A stretch of 43,904 bases of DNA. Source: Chloroflexi bacterium SZAS-1 (GTDB taxonomy: Bacteria; Chloroflexota; Chloroflexia; Chloroflexales; Roseiflexaceae). Position numbers and translations under genes: made by a program. The first letter of the stretch is position 1. Every line of letters starts with the position of its first letter. The notes under the pieces are model-generated. The model saw only the letters and a list, made by a program, of their open reading frames with translations. It searched no databases and was not told the origin of the DNA. The stretch lies in the NCBI GenBank assembly GCA_018266315.1, contig JAFEAS010000098.1, positions 1 to 43,904 on the forward strand, given 5' to 3'. Below are positions 16,850-25,763 of this stretch, piece after piece.

Positions 16850-18091
16850 ATGAATGTCTTACTCATTGGTTCGGGCGGGCGCGAGCACGCACTGGCGTGG
16901 AAGCTTGCCCAGTCGCCGCTGCTGGGCGAGCTTTTGATTGCGCCCGGCAACCCTGGCACGGCGCTGCTGGGCCGCAACGTACCCGTGAACGCGAACGACC
17001 AGGATTTGCTGCTTGAAGTAGCGCGGAATGCTCATATCGACTTTGTTGTTGTCGGGCCTGAAGCGCCGCTCGTGGCCGGGCTGGCCGACCGCTTTGCCGC
17101 CGCTGGGATTGCAGTGTTTGGGCCGACTGCCGCAGCCGCCCAGATCGAGGGGAGCAAAATCTTCGCCAAGCAGGTGATGCAAGCGGCAGGCGTACCAACT
17201 GCCGCGGCTCATACGTTTAGCAGCCCCGCCGATGCAATTGCGTTCGCGCGCTTGAGCAAACGCCCCTGGGTGGTGAAGGCCGACGGCCTGGCCGCCGGGA
17301 AAGGCGTCATTGTCCCCACGAACGTTACGACCACGGTTGCTGCCATCGAAGAGATTATGGCAACCAGTGCAGGCCAGCGCGTGCTGCTCGAAGAGCTACT
17401 CGTAGGCGAAGAAGTGTCGGTGTTGGCACTCTGCGATGGTAAGCACTTGCTGCCGCTACCGCCCGCCCGCGATCATAAGCGCCTGCGCGATGGCGACCAG
17501 GGGCCTAACACCGGCGGCATGGGCGCATTTGCACCCGCCGAAATCGATGAAGAAACTTTTGAGCTGATTGTGCGCGACCTGATGCAGCCCGTGGTTGATG
17601 CGATGGCCGCGCGTGGCACACCATTTCGTGGCGCACTCTATGCCGGGGTCATGCTTACGGCGCAAGGACCGCGTATTCTTGAATTCAACGCCCGTTTTGG
17701 CGATCCCGAAACCCAGGTCATTCTTCCGCTCATCAACGGCGACCTGCTAGCGGCACTGGCTGCCTGCGCTGCGGGTGATCTGGGGAACACTGAATTGCCC
17801 TGGGCAAGTAGCGCGGCGGCCTGTATCGTGCTTGCAGCTGCGGGCTACCCGGCAGCCCCACGCTCGGGCGATGTCATCCAGGGCCTGGAATCGGTCACCG
17901 ACCTCGGCGATGTACTGGTGTTTCACGCTGGTACCACCTGGGAAAGCCCATCGATCGTAACCGCCGGGGGGCGCGTGCTGTGTGTAACTGGCTTGGGTGC
18001 CACACGCCGCACCGCGCTCGACCATGCCTACGAGGCGGTTGAGCTGATTAACTTCGCTGGCATGCAATTCCGCCGCGATATTGGCCGATGA
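16850..18091 (+). CDS. purD: Phosphoribosylamine-glycine ligase PurD
   Basis: PurD (413 aa) joins glycine to phosphoribosylamine with ATP in the second step of purine synthesis. The N-terminal domain starts [20 protein letters not shown]. The ATP-grasp region has [34 protein letters not shown] and the family block [20 protein letters not shown], followed by [12 protein letters not shown] with metal-binding residues. Length is normal (about 420). ATG 16850 has GGAG 9 bp upstream. It overlaps purN by ATGA, so the two are translationally coupled. Confidence 0.97.
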   Translation: MNVLLIGSGGREHALAWKLAQSPLLGELLIAPGNPGTALLGRNVPVNANDQDLLLEVARNAHIDFVVVGPEAPLVAGLADRFAAAGIAVFGPTAAAAQIEGSKIFAKQVMQAAGVPTAAAHTFSSPADAIAFARLSKRPWVVKADGLAAGKGVIVPTNVTTTVAAIEEIMATSAGQRVLLEELLVGEEVSVLALCDGKHLLPLPPARDHKRLRDGDQGPNTGGMGAFAPAEIDEETFELIVRDLMQPVVDAMAARGTPFRGALYAGVMLTAQGPRILEFNARFGDPETQVILPLINGDLLAALAACAAGDLGNTELPWASSAAACIVLAAAGYPAAPRSGDVIQGLESVTDLGDVLVFHAGTTWESPSIVTAGGRVLCVTGLGATRRTALDHAYEAVELINFAGMQFRRDIGR

Positions 18092-18765
18092 TGAAGCTTG
18101 CTGTGCTACTCTCGGGGAGTGGCTCGAATCTACAGGCGCTGCTCGATGCGCAAGAAGCCAACGCCCTCGGTGCGCAGGTGGTGCTGGTGCTGGCCGATCG
18201 CGCCGATGCGTATGGGTTACAGCGCGCATTAGCGCGAGGCATTGCCTGCGCTCATGTGCCTTTGCCGCACGCACCGCCGAACCAGCGCGCTGCTGTTCGC
18301 ACGGCCTGGGAGCGGCGGCTGCTGAACGTACTGAATACCTTTGAATATGACCTGGTGCTCCTCTCGGGGTTTATGCGCGTGCTCTCCGCCGAATTTCTGG
18401 CTCGCTGCCGCGCACCAGTGATTAACCAGCACCCTGCGCTGCTGCCCGACCCGGCCAGCGCGCCAGCACCGCGTGATACCGTAACAACCAGTAGCGGCCT
18501 GACTATTCCAGCGCTACGCGGCGCGCATGTCGTGCCCGATGCCCTGCGATTAGGGCTACCCATTACTGGCTGTACTGTTCATTATGTTACGCCAGCAGTG
18601 GATGATGGCCCGGTACTGGCAAGTGCTGAAATACCAATCTTGCTAGATGACACTGAAGCTTCTCTGCACGAGCGCATCAAAAGCGAGGAGCGCCGCCTGA
18701 TTGTCGCGGTGGTAGCACAGCTCGCGCGGGCAGCAAATGGTGAAGACCCACACATCATAGAATGA
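18088..18765 (+). CDS. purN: Phosphoribosylglycinamide formyltransferase PurN (with internal insert)
   Basis: PurN (225 aa) formylates GAR using 10-formyl-THF, the step after PurD. The phosphate-binding VLLSGSGSNLQALLDA (about 6-21) and the catalytic residues Asn113 and His115 (VINQHPALLP) and Asp172 (VTPAVDDGPV) are present. Between the second strand and GAHVVPDAL there is an insert of about 22 residues (DPASAPAPRDTVTTSSGLTI) not found in the E. coli enzyme, near the folate site. The start overlaps the purD stop by 4 bases. Confidence 0.92.
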   Translation: MMKLAVLLSGSGSNLQALLDAQEANALGAQVVLVLADRADAYGLQRALARGIACAHVPLPHAPPNQRAAVRTAWERRLLNVLNTFEYDLVLLSGFMRVLSAEFLARCRAPVINQHPALLPDPASAPAPRDTVTTSSGLTIPALRGAHVVPDALRLGLPITGCTVHYVTPAVDDGPVLASAEIPILLDDTEASLHERIKSEERRLIVAVVAQLARAANGEDPHIIE

Positions 18766-18910
18766 GCACGCGTGTGACTTTCCTTGGTCGCCCGCGTCTC
18801 AGCACATGGACACAGTGGCACGCAGCGCGCGTGTGTCTATGGCGAATATCTGCCCTGGTTATGTGTATTGTGGTTAGCGCAGCCACTGTGCTGCACAAAG
18901 GAGCATTCCC

Positions 18911-19129
18911 ATGGACGAGCTTGTAAAGATCATCTCCGAGCGCACCGGCCTACCCGCCGATCAGGCCCGCGCGGCGGCGCTTGCCGCAGTTGATTTCCTG
19001 AAATCAAAACTGCCCGAAGCGATGCAGGGGTATGTCGATATGGCGCTTAATAGCGGCGGCGCGGGCGGTGGCGATATCGCCAGCCAGGCCACCAATGTTC
19101 TGGGTGGTCTGTTCGGTGGCAATAAGTAG
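18911..19129 (+). CDS. Small helical protein with glycine-rich tail, hypothetical
   Basis: This 72-aa protein starts MDELVKIISERTGLPADQAR and has an amphipathic helix pair to about residue 47. A tail with GGAGGGD and VLGGLFGGNK follows. It resembles small DUF2267/YidB-like helical proteins, but the match is by general pattern only. AAAGGAG 9 bp before ATG 18911 is a strong ribosome-binding site. It follows purN by 145 bp and may be on its own transcript. Confidence 0.68.
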   Translation: MDELVKIISERTGLPADQARAAALAAVDFLKSKLPEAMQGYVDMALNSGGAGGGDIASQATNVLGGLFGGNK

Positions 19130-19191
19130 CATCGAACGCACCATTGCAACATGCGTAGAGCTGCTGCCAACGCTGCATGAACTTCGAACAA

Positions 19192-19239
19192 CTACGCACT
19201 ACATGCTATGCTGTTTACGGCGTAGCGCGTAGTGCGTAG
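19192..19239. terminator. Hairpin between convergent genes
   Basis: CTACGCACTAC (19192-19202) pairs perfectly with GTAGTGCGTAG (19229-19239) across a 26-base loop. It sits between the plus-strand gene ending at 19129 and the minus-strand gene ending at 19272. No T run follows, so an intrinsic terminator is only one possibility. Confidence 0.35.
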
Positions 19240-19271
19240 GTACTTTTACCAGCCTGGGAAAGAGAGCGCGA

Positions 19272-20498
19272 CTATATCCCGCCCACGTAGCGCCCACGAT
19301 TAAGAACACTTTGCGCATCCCAGCGGGCTTTGAGTGCGCGCATCAAGCCGAAGGTCGCCGGTGGCGGCCCCCACAGATCGAGCTGCTCACGCAGGGCACC
19401 GGGCGCAGCTTCCACCACCACATAGCCCTCGATGGTTGCCAGCCGATCGCGCAGCGACCCAACCGCCTGCACCACCGCTCTATCCGCTATTTCAGGAAGA
19501 TACCAGCGCGCATAGGCTAGCCCAATGCCGCCATAGCCAATGGTACGGACATGACTATCGGGCGGTGCCATATGCCTGAGCACATCGAGAATGTGCGCGA
19601 GGGCGGCCAATGGTGCGCCCGCTCGTAGCACCAGAGCAGCCGCAGCTCCGGCTTGCGGGTGGCGCAATTGCGGGTTCGTGAAGCCTGCCAGCGCCTGCCA
19701 CAGCAACACAGTTTCATCAGCAGGAAGCGCTTTGTACTCGGCACCAAGCGCCCGCCCGGCATCTTGTGCCAGGTGCAGCTGGCGTGTAACCGCGGTGCCA
19801 AGCCCGGCGAAGCGTGCGAGCAGCATAACTGGCGTTTGCTCGCCCTCGCTAAGCACCAGGCTCACCGGGGCCAGTGGCCGCTGGCGAAGCTGCTCGGCCA
19901 GATTCCACGCCAGCATACGATCGCCACAGGTGAACACCAGCGTTGCCAGCTGCTCGGGCAGCGGTGCGACTTTGAGCGTTACTTCGGTTATAACCCCAAG
20001 CGTACCCAGCGCGCCTAGCTGCGCTTTGTGCGTGTCGTAGCCCGCTACATTCTTCACCACCTTACCGCCGCTTTTCACCAGCCTGCCATCGCCAAGCATA
20101 ACGCGCATACCCAGCAGCCAGTCGCGCGGGGTGCCGTAGCCCAGGCGCAATGGGCCGCTTACCCCGGCGGCCAGCAGCCCACCAATAGTTGCGCGCTGCG
20201 AGGTTGGTGGTTCCCAGGGCAGCCATTGGCCGTGGGCGCTGAGCGCGGCCTGAATATCGCCGAGCGCTGCGCCTGCTTCAACAGTGATGGTGAGATCGGC
20301 AGGGTTGTATTCCACAATCCGGTTGAGCGCGCTGGTGTATAGTGGTACGGCTTCGGGCAGTGGCGCGCGGCCTAGGTGTTGCAGCGTGCCCGCGCCCCAG
20401 GGTGTGAGCACCTGCCCACTGTGCGCAGCCGCCTGCACGATCGCGGCGAGCTCGGCGACCGATTGCGGGGTGTATGCGGTGGCTGAAGCAGGTATCAC
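19272..20498 (-). CDS. glcE: FAD-linked oxidase, glycolate oxidase subunit GlcE-like
   Basis: This 408-aa flavoprotein has a PCMH/FAD-binding fold. Visible features are VLTPWGAGTLQHLG, the FAD loop PPTSQRATIGGLLAAGVSGPLRLGYG, LGMRVMLGDGRLVKSGGKVVKNVAGYD and QLGALGTLGVITEVTLKVAPLP. VKNVAGYD-KLG is typical of GlcE. With GlcD and an iron-sulfur subunit GlcF it would oxidise glycolate or lactate to glyoxylate or pyruvate. The start is GTG 20498, with AGGA about 7 bp upstream; an ATG at 20564 has no ribosome-binding site. glcD is at 23017, separated by two amino-sugar genes; glcF is not in the window. Confidence 0.8.
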   Translation of the reverse strand: MIPASATAYTPQSVAELAAIVQAAAHSGQVLTPWGAGTLQHLGRAPLPEAVPLYTSALNRIVEYNPADLTITVEAGAALGDIQAALSAHGQWLPWEPPTSQRATIGGLLAAGVSGPLRLGYGTPRDWLLGMRVMLGDGRLVKSGGKVVKNVAGYDTHKAQLGALGTLGVITEVTLKVAPLPEQLATLVFTCGDRMLAWNLAEQLRQRPLAPVSLVLSEGEQTPVMLLARFAGLGTAVTRQLHLAQDAGRALGAEYKALPADETVLLWQALAGFTNPQLRHPQAGAAAALVLRAGAPLAALAHILDVLRHMAPPDSHVRTIGYGGIGLAYARWYLPEIADRAVVQAVGSLRDRLATIEGYVVVEAAPGALREQLDLWGPPPATFGLMRALKARWDAQSVLNRGRYVGGI

Positions 20499-20611
20499 AT
20501 GCTTTCCTATCAAATTGTAACCCTTGGTAACAGGCAGCGGGCAGTGATGTTTGTGTAAGGCCATCGGGCCGCTATTTCGGCGCTAGCATGCGTCCCGCCG
20601 TTAGATAAACG

Positions 20612-21562
20612 TTACGCCGTTGCGCTGTCACAGGCTAGCGTTCGTGCTTCTTCGGCAAGCATGTGGCGGGCGATGACCACGGCACCAGTGGTCGGGTCAT
20701 CGACGCGGGTGATGTCGCCCAGTTCCACCTTGCTGTGTGCACCCAGACTGGCGCGCAATCGCTTGCTGCTTAAGATCACGCCACCCGAAAGCGCAACCGG
20801 CGGGCGCTGAAGGTCGAGCGCGCGCACAACTGCGGCGACCATTGTGGCCAGGTCGGCCCCGGCCTGGTCGATAACCTGCTGCGCGCCGGGGTCGCCTTCT
20901 TCGGCCAGCGCGGCCACCGGCCCGGCCAGTGCCGCAATATCGGTGCGCGAAACACCACCCTGGTACACATGCGTGATAAGCTGCGGCGGCTCGGCTAGCC
21001 CCCAATACTCAAGCGCCAGGCGCAACAGCCCTGGTGCCTGCGCACGCCCATCGGCGGTTTGGGTTGCCAGGCGTAGCGCATGGCTGGCGATCGCATGGCC
21101 GCTGCCTTCATCGCCAAGCAAGTAGCCCCAGCCGCCACTGCGCGCGGTGCGGCCATCGGGGGTGCGGCCATGGCAGATCGAGCCAGTGCCGCAAATAAGC
21201 GCAACCCCCCAGCGCTCGGCGGTGCCACCCGCCAGCAGCAGCTCGGCATCGTTGACGACATGGATCATGCGGGCAATGTTGTGCTGTTCGCCCCAGGCGA
21301 GGAAGCGCGCCTGGTCGAGTGGGCGACCAACGCCAGCCAGCCCAAAGCACGCCGCGGCGACTGGTGCTTCATCGGGCACGCCAGCGCTGTAGCGCGCCTC
21401 GGCAATTGCGGCCAGCAGCGCCTGGGTCGCCGCGCTAAAGCCCACCGCCTGGTAGTTGCTTGAGCCAGCCGCGCCGCTGCCGATAATACTACCGCTTCGG
21501 TCGGCTAGCAGCGCGCGGGTGCGCGAACCGCCGCCATCGATGCCAAGAATAAGTTCATTCAT
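20612..21562 (-). CDS. BadF/BadG/BcrA/BcrD-type ATPase, N-acetylglucosamine/muramic acid kinase-like
   Basis: This 316-aa actin-fold (ASKHA) sugar kinase has the phosphate-1 motif LILGIDGGGSRTRALLAD at the N-terminus, ICGTGSICHG as the phosphate-2 region, the glycine-rich GWGYLLGDEGSGHAI, and PVALSGGVILSSK near the end. These match the N-acetylglucosamine kinase branch of the BadF family. Immediately upstream on the same strand is murQ, so it probably phosphorylates GlcNAc or MurNAc during cell-wall recycling. ATG 21562 starts directly at the first strand. Confidence 0.87.
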   Translation of the reverse strand: MNELILGIDGGGSRTRALLADRSGSIIGSGAAGSSNYQAVGFSAATQALLAAIAEARYSAGVPDEAPVAAACFGLAGVGRPLDQARFLAWGEQHNIARMIHVVNDAELLLAGGTAERWGVALICGTGSICHGRTPDGRTARSGGWGYLLGDEGSGHAIASHALRLATQTADGRAQAPGLLRLALEYWGLAEPPQLITHVYQGGVSRTDIAALAGPVAALAEEGDPGAQQVIDQAGADLATMVAAVVRALDLQRPPVALSGGVILSSKRLRASLGAHSKVELGDITRVDDPTTGAVVIARHMLAEEARTLACDSATA

Positions 21563-21623
21563 AACGTATTTCTACAGTTCAAAGGCTTGTATTGCAGGTT
21601 AGCGGCTATTGCTAGCCATATTT

Positions 21624-22523
21624 TTATGTGCCCGGCGCAAGCTCAAGCGCCTGGCGCACGCGCCCGGCAGCCTGTTCCAGCAAGGATTGCGCTCGCTCAG
21701 CATCCACATGTGCCAGCGCCATCACAATCGCAGTTTTGGGTATGCCCCCGGCTTGTTCCAGCAGGGCCGCAGCCTCGGCCAGATCAAGGCCGGTGGCCTG
21801 TGCCACAATCGTGGCGGCCCGCGCGCGCAGCTTCTGGTTGCCGGGGATGACATCGACCATCAGGTTGCCATAGGTTTTCCCCAGGCGAATCATGGTTGCG
21901 GTGCTGAGCATATTGAGCACGAGTTTTTGCGCGGTGCCCGCTTTCATGCGTGTCGAGCCGGTTACAACCTCGGGGCCAACCACCGGCGCGATCAGCACAT
22001 CGGCGAGTGCGGCCATGGGCGTGGGCAGTGCGCAGCTCACGCCACCCACAAACGCGCCGCGCCGCCGCGCCTCGGCCATGCCGCCCAACACATATGGCGT
22101 GCGGCCACTCGCCGCGATGCCCACTAGCACATCGTCTGCGCCAAGCTCAGCCGTGGCGACATCGCGTGCACCCTGGTTGGCATCATCTTCGGCATCTTCG
22201 ATCGAGTTGGTGAGCGCAGCCGGGCCACCCGCCAGCAGTGCAAATACGCGATCCGACCCGACGCTGTAGGTTGGTAGGCACTCAACCGCATCGAGCACGG
22301 CCAGGCGGCCTGAAGTACCCGCGCCAATATAGATCAGCCTCCCACCATGCCACATGCGCTCGGCTGCGGCCTCGACCAATTGCGCAATCGCGCCCGCACA
22401 AGCCGCTACCGCTGGCGCAACCTTTGCATCTTCGGCAGCGATAATAGCCACAATTCCATGCGCATCAAGCGTATCGATAGAGGTAGAGGCAGGGTTACGT
22501 GATTCTGTGATACGCTGTTCCAT
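21624..22523 (-). CDS. murQ: N-acetylmuramic acid 6-phosphate etherase MurQ
   Basis: MurQ (299 aa) cleaves the D-lactyl ether of MurNAc-6-phosphate to give GlcNAc-6-phosphate and lactate in peptidoglycan recycling. It has a SIS domain with RLIYIGAGTSGRLAVLDAVECLPTY, DVLVGIAASGRTPYVLGGM and the family block EVVTGSTRMKAGTAQKLVLNMLST, then GLDLAEAAALL at the C-terminal helical part. Length is typical (about 300). ATG 22523 has AGAGGAG 5 bp upstream. The downstream kinase makes this a recycling pair; no anhMurNAc kinase AnmK is seen. Confidence 0.95.
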   Translation of the reverse strand: MEQRITESRNPASTSIDTLDAHGIVAIIAAEDAKVAPAVAACAGAIAQLVEAAAERMWHGGRLIYIGAGTSGRLAVLDAVECLPTYSVGSDRVFALLAGGPAALTNSIEDAEDDANQGARDVATAELGADDVLVGIAASGRTPYVLGGMAEARRRGAFVGGVSCALPTPMAALADVLIAPVVGPEVVTGSTRMKAGTAQKLVLNMLSTATMIRLGKTYGNLMVDVIPGNQKLRARAATIVAQATGLDLAEAAALLEQAGGIPKTAIVMALAHVDAERAQSLLEQAAGRVRQALELAPGT

Positions 22524-22557
22524 GGCGCTCCTCTTGCAAAGCCGCATAATGAACGAG

Positions 22558-22563
22558 ATAATA
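22558..22563 (-). promoter_or_regulatory. Extended -10 promoter for murQ
   Basis: TGC-TATTAT on the minus strand predicts transcription from about 22551, 28 bases before the start codon. Confidence 0.42.
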
Positions 22564-22593
22564 GCAGCAGATTGCAAAACAGGCGAATAGCGC

Positions 22594-22947
22594 ATGGTTA
22601 AGCCAGAATCAACCCCAGCCGCCGCGCCAGGCCCACGGGTTACGCCCGACGGGCGCTATATTGTCGCACGTGGGCGGCTCTGGCGGCATAGCAGCCCGCA
22701 CCTGCCCGCCAGCGAGCGCGAGCGACTGGTGCGCGCCCTGATGTGCGCCCGCGCAGATGTAGCCCGTGCCAACCGCACCAACGACGATAGCTTGCGGCGC
22801 GGCGCGCGCCAGCGCGTGCAGCAGGCTAAGGTAGGGCTAGGCGAGCGCGGCCCAGTCTGGTGGGATGATGGTGCACCCGATTATAACCGGCATATGGCGA
22901 TAAACACGCCGTACCGGGAATGGTTCCTGGCGGGCAATACAGAGTGA
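22594..22947 (+). CDS. Conserved hypothetical protein, 117 aa
   Basis: This small, soluble, basic protein has DGRYIVARGRLWRHSSPHLP, then a charged helix (SERERLVRALMCARADVARA), and ERGPVWWDDGAPDYNRHMA-INTPYREWF near the C-terminus. I recognise the RYIVVRGRLWR and GERGPVWW-DGAPD blocks as recurring in uncharacterised proteins of many bacteria, but no function is known to me. It is divergent from murQ and has no clear ribosome-binding site. Confidence 0.7.
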   Translation: MVKPESTPAAAPGPRVTPDGRYIVARGRLWRHSSPHLPASERERLVRALMCARADVARANRTNDDSLRRGARQRVQQAKVGLGERGPVWWDDGAPDYNRHMAINTPYREWFLAGNTE

Positions 22948-23016
22948 AACGGCGGCACAGGCAGAGGGGCGTTTATGTTGAGTTATCGCTCGTCGCTACA
23001 CATCTGCCAACCCGCC

Positions 23017-24498
23017 TCAAATCCACGCGCCTGCCGCCAGTGCCCGCGCTGCGCCACGCGCCTGCTTAATATCGGCGCACGAAGCCCCGCTCGGCAGCTG
23101 CTTGCACGGATTCATAACGCCCGCCGGATCGAACACGGCGCGCAGCTCAAGCATCGCCGCAATATCATCGGCGGAAAAAATCCAGCGCATGTAGTCGCGC
23201 TTTTCTAGCCCAATGCCATGCTCGCCGCTAATTGTGCCGCCCGCCGCCACACAGGCATGCAGAATTTCTTCGCTTGCGGCAATTGCCCGTTCGCGGGCGC
23301 GTGGCTCGCGCAGATCAAATACTAGCAGCGGGTGCAGGTTGCCATCGCCCGCGTGGAAAATATTGACAACGTGCAGCTCGTAGCGCCGCGCAACCTCTTC
23401 AGTAAAGCGCAGCACCTCAGTCAGGCGCGAGCGCGGCACCACACCATCCTGAATATGGTAGTGCGGCTTGAGCCGCGCCGCCGCCGCCAGCGCGCCTTTG
23501 CGGCCTGCCCATAGCTGTTGGCGTTGGGTTTCGTCGCGGGCGGCCCGCAGCTCGCGCGCGCCGTGCGCCTGGCAAATCGCGGCAATCTGTTCGGCCTGCG
23601 CCGCTAGCTCTTCGTGCATGCCATCGATCTCGATCAGCAGCACGGCGCGCGCATCGGTGGGGTACCCGGCGTGAATATATTCCTCCACCAGGCGCACGCC
23701 CAGCCCTTCGAGCATTTCCAGCGCGGCTGGCACAATTCCAGCGGCAATAATCGCCGATACGGTATCGGCGGCGGCATCCAGGCCGCGCCCCGGCGCGTCG
23801 GGCGGGTCGTCGTAGATCGCCAGGAAGGTGCGCACGGCTTCAGGATCGGGCGTGAGGCGCACTGTTAGCTCAGTGGCGATGCCCAGCGTGCCTTCGCTGC
23901 CCACAAACGCGCCGAGCAGATCGTAGCCAGGCATATCCGGCGCAGCATTGCCCAGCTCGGCAACACTGCCATCGGCCAGCACCACCGTCGCCCCCAGGAT
24001 GTGATTCGTCGTAATCCCATACTTCAGGCAGTGCGGCCCACCTGCATTTTCAGCCGCATTCCCGCCCACCGTCGACGAGCGCTGGCTCGAAGGGTCGGGC
24101 GCAAAATGCAGCTGGTAAGGCGCAGCGGCGGCGCTCAGGTCAACATTCACCACGCCCGGCTGCACCACTGCGCGCCGGGCCACTGGGTCGATCTTCAGCA
24201 CCTGGTTGAGCCGGGCAAGCGACACGACTACCCCGCCCGCCGCTGGCACCGAACCGCCCGAAAGCCCCGTGCCTGCGCCACGCGCTACCACCGGCCAACC
24301 CGCTGCCGCTGCAATATCGACAACCCGCACGACTTCGGCAGTGCTGGCAGGCACCACCACAATTTCGGGCGCTGCCAGATCGAGCGTGCTAGCATCGTAC
24401 TCGTAGAGCATCAGCTCTTCGTGGCGGTGCAGCACGTAGCGTGTGCCAATGGCGGCCTGTAACTGGGCAATGAGCTGTTCGCGCGCATCAGGCGGCAT
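23017..24498 (-). CDS. glcD: FAD-linked oxidase, glycolate oxidase subunit GlcD-like
   Basis: This 493-aa flavoprotein starts with a helical segment, then EIVVVPASTAEVVRVVDIAAA and the FAD-binding PVVARGAGTGLSGGSVPAAGGVVV. STVGGNAAENAGGPHCLKYG and GSEGTLGIATELTVRLTP follow. The C-terminal FAD-oxidase domain has the histidine-rich VVNIFHAGDGNLHPLLVFD and GTISGEHGIGLEKRDYM, both conserved in GlcD and D-lactate dehydrogenases. Substrates are likely glycolate or D-lactate. ATG 24498 has GGAG about 12 bp upstream. A partner GlcE-like gene is at 19272. Confidence 0.88.
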   Translation of the reverse strand: MPPDAREQLIAQLQAAIGTRYVLHRHEELMLYEYDASTLDLAAPEIVVVPASTAEVVRVVDIAAAAGWPVVARGAGTGLSGGSVPAAGGVVVSLARLNQVLKIDPVARRAVVQPGVVNVDLSAAAAPYQLHFAPDPSSQRSSTVGGNAAENAGGPHCLKYGITTNHILGATVVLADGSVAELGNAAPDMPGYDLLGAFVGSEGTLGIATELTVRLTPDPEAVRTFLAIYDDPPDAPGRGLDAAADTVSAIIAAGIVPAALEMLEGLGVRLVEEYIHAGYPTDARAVLLIEIDGMHEELAAQAEQIAAICQAHGARELRAARDETQRQQLWAGRKGALAAAARLKPHYHIQDGVVPRSRLTEVLRFTEEVARRYELHVVNIFHAGDGNLHPLLVFDLREPRARERAIAASEEILHACVAAGGTISGEHGIGLEKRDYMRWIFSADDIAAMLELRAVFDPAGVMNPCKQLPSGASCADIKQARGAARALAAGAWI

Positions 24499-24594
24499 CG
24501 TTATATTTCACTCCGCGTTGTTCTAGTATTCTTTTTCGCATAGTACAAAAAGCGCCAAAGAATAGAAGAAAAGTTCTTGTTTAATAGCACGCAC

Positions 24595-25425
24595 TCAGGC
24601 GCTGATAGTTGGGCCAGGGGCAATCAGTGCCCAGAACTCGCGGATGAAGAACTCCTTCGTGGCATGCGCTAGCGGGGCTGGGTAGGTCGCCCCCAGGCGC
24701 GCAGCGACCTCGCGCGCAGCTGGCTCGAAGGCATCGGCGGCGTGGAGCAGGCCAGCCGCAATGCTGCGCACATCATAGCCCACTAGCGTCTGCACGAGCG
24801 CCTGCTGATCCTCAGGCGTCAGGTAGCGCTCAAGATTCATGTATTGCTCGAAGGGCCGCTCGGGGTCGCGCCGCCACCGCATGATCTGCGCCAGGGTATC
24901 GCGGCAGCTATTGAGCTGATGCTGCGCCTGCCAGAGCTGGCCGTGCTTCAGCTGGCCCACGCTGCTGAACAGCTGCCACCAGAACGCATCACACAGCTCG
25001 GCAACGTGCTCAGGGCGCAGGGTATCGGCCTGCACGCCCTGCCGGGTGCGATCACGCAGCAGGTTATCGTGATCGAAAAGGACGCGCCAGCCGGTATACG
25101 CTGGCACGGTCGCGGGAGTGACCACCGTCATATCAATGCGAAATGGCCCTTCAACCAGGGCGCGCAGGCGCGGCGGTTGTGGCGAGAGCAGTGAGAGCCA
25201 TTGCACTGGCCCGGCGGCCTGCACTGTTTTGCGCCCGAGTGCGAGCAAGGCCTCCGGTTCAGCTTCAGCTGCCACAACAAAGAGATCGACGAAGGCATAA
25301 GCATCGGGCTGGCTGCTCGACAATAGGCTGCGCAAGGCGGCGGCCCGCACCTGCGGTAGCGCCCGCAGTGCATCGGCGATCCGCTCAAGCAACACAAGCT
25401 GTGGAAGCTGCGACGGCTGGCTCAT
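24595..25425 (-). CDS. Nucleotidyltransferase-like hypothetical protein
   Basis: This 276-aa protein has an N-terminal part AALRSLLSSSQPDAYAFVDLFVVAAE and later FRIDMTVVTPATVPAYTGWRVLFDHDNLL. These resemble the split acidic residues of aminoglycoside 6-adenylyltransferase-like nucleotidyltransferases (D-x-D and a later D-M/T). The rest (120-276) is helical and rich in aromatics. The assignment is weak and antibiotic resistance should not be inferred. It starts 1 bp after the stop of the upstream Dabb gene, so the two are co-transcribed. Confidence 0.55.
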   Translation of the reverse strand: MSQPSQLPQLVLLERIADALRALPQVRAAALRSLLSSSQPDAYAFVDLFVVAAEAEPEALLALGRKTVQAAGPVQWLSLLSPQPPRLRALVEGPFRIDMTVVTPATVPAYTGWRVLFDHDNLLRDRTRQGVQADTLRPEHVAELCDAFWWQLFSSVGQLKHGQLWQAQHQLNSCRDTLAQIMRWRRDPERPFEQYMNLERYLTPEDQQALVQTLVGYDVRSIAAGLLHAADAFEPAAREVAARLGATYPAPLAHATKEFFIREFWALIAPGPTISA

Positions 25426-25426
25426 G

Positions 25427-25720
25427 TTATTCCTCGTAGTCGATCACGGCGCGGCTCTCAAGGAAGGGCGACATCCATTCATTGACGGCAACATGCTTAG
25501 GATGCGAAAGGTATTCTTGCAGCGCGTTTGCATCGGCCAGCGTACAATCGAGCAGAAATGTCCATACAACCGGTCGATCGGAGGGTAACGAGCGGTAACA
25601 GCGAATACCCATCAAACCGCGAATTTCGCCGTACAATCCTTCCAGGCGCTCCATAATTTCGTGCACGGTTGCATCATCGGTATCGGGTTTGCGCTTGAAC
25701 ATCACCATATGTTTCATCAT
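25427..25720 (-). CDS. Dabb (stress-responsive alpha/beta barrel) family protein
   Basis: This 97-aa ferredoxin-like protein probably dimerises into a small barrel. It has MMKHMVMFKRKPD and then EGLYGEIRGLMGIRCYRSLPSDRP, WTFLLDCTLADANALQEYLSHPKHVAVNEW, closely following the Dabb pattern (H-x-V-x-F-K, and L-x-Y-x-x-HP-x-H). Members act in small-molecule binding or cyclase chemistry; none is fixed here. AAGGA lies 11 bp upstream of the first ATG (25720). It is the first gene of a pair with the nucleotidyltransferase-like gene. Confidence 0.85.
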   Translation of the reverse strand: MMKHMVMFKRKPDTDDATVHEIMERLEGLYGEIRGLMGIRCYRSLPSDRPVVWTFLLDCTLADANALQEYLSHPKHVAVNEWMSPFLESRAVIDYEE

Positions 25721-25763
25721 GATGCGAGTTCCTTTTCTGATGCCATCGTGGATGCGTAGAGGT

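Noticed and set aside
16693..16977. Longer N-terminus for the GIY-YIG/DUF123 gene
   Set aside because: It runs antisense through the purD leader and start; TTG 16692 has a proper ribosome-binding site and promoter.
18762..18926. 54-codon ORF overlapping the purN stop (ATGA), with one hydrophobic segment
   Set aside because: It overlaps the well-supported gene at 18911, has no ribosome-binding site and an arginine-rich low-complexity start; more likely chance.
24595..25425. Aminoglycoside adenylyltransferase resistance gene
   Set aside because: Only a weak nucleotidyltransferase-like pattern is present, and it sits in a two-gene unit with a Dabb protein.
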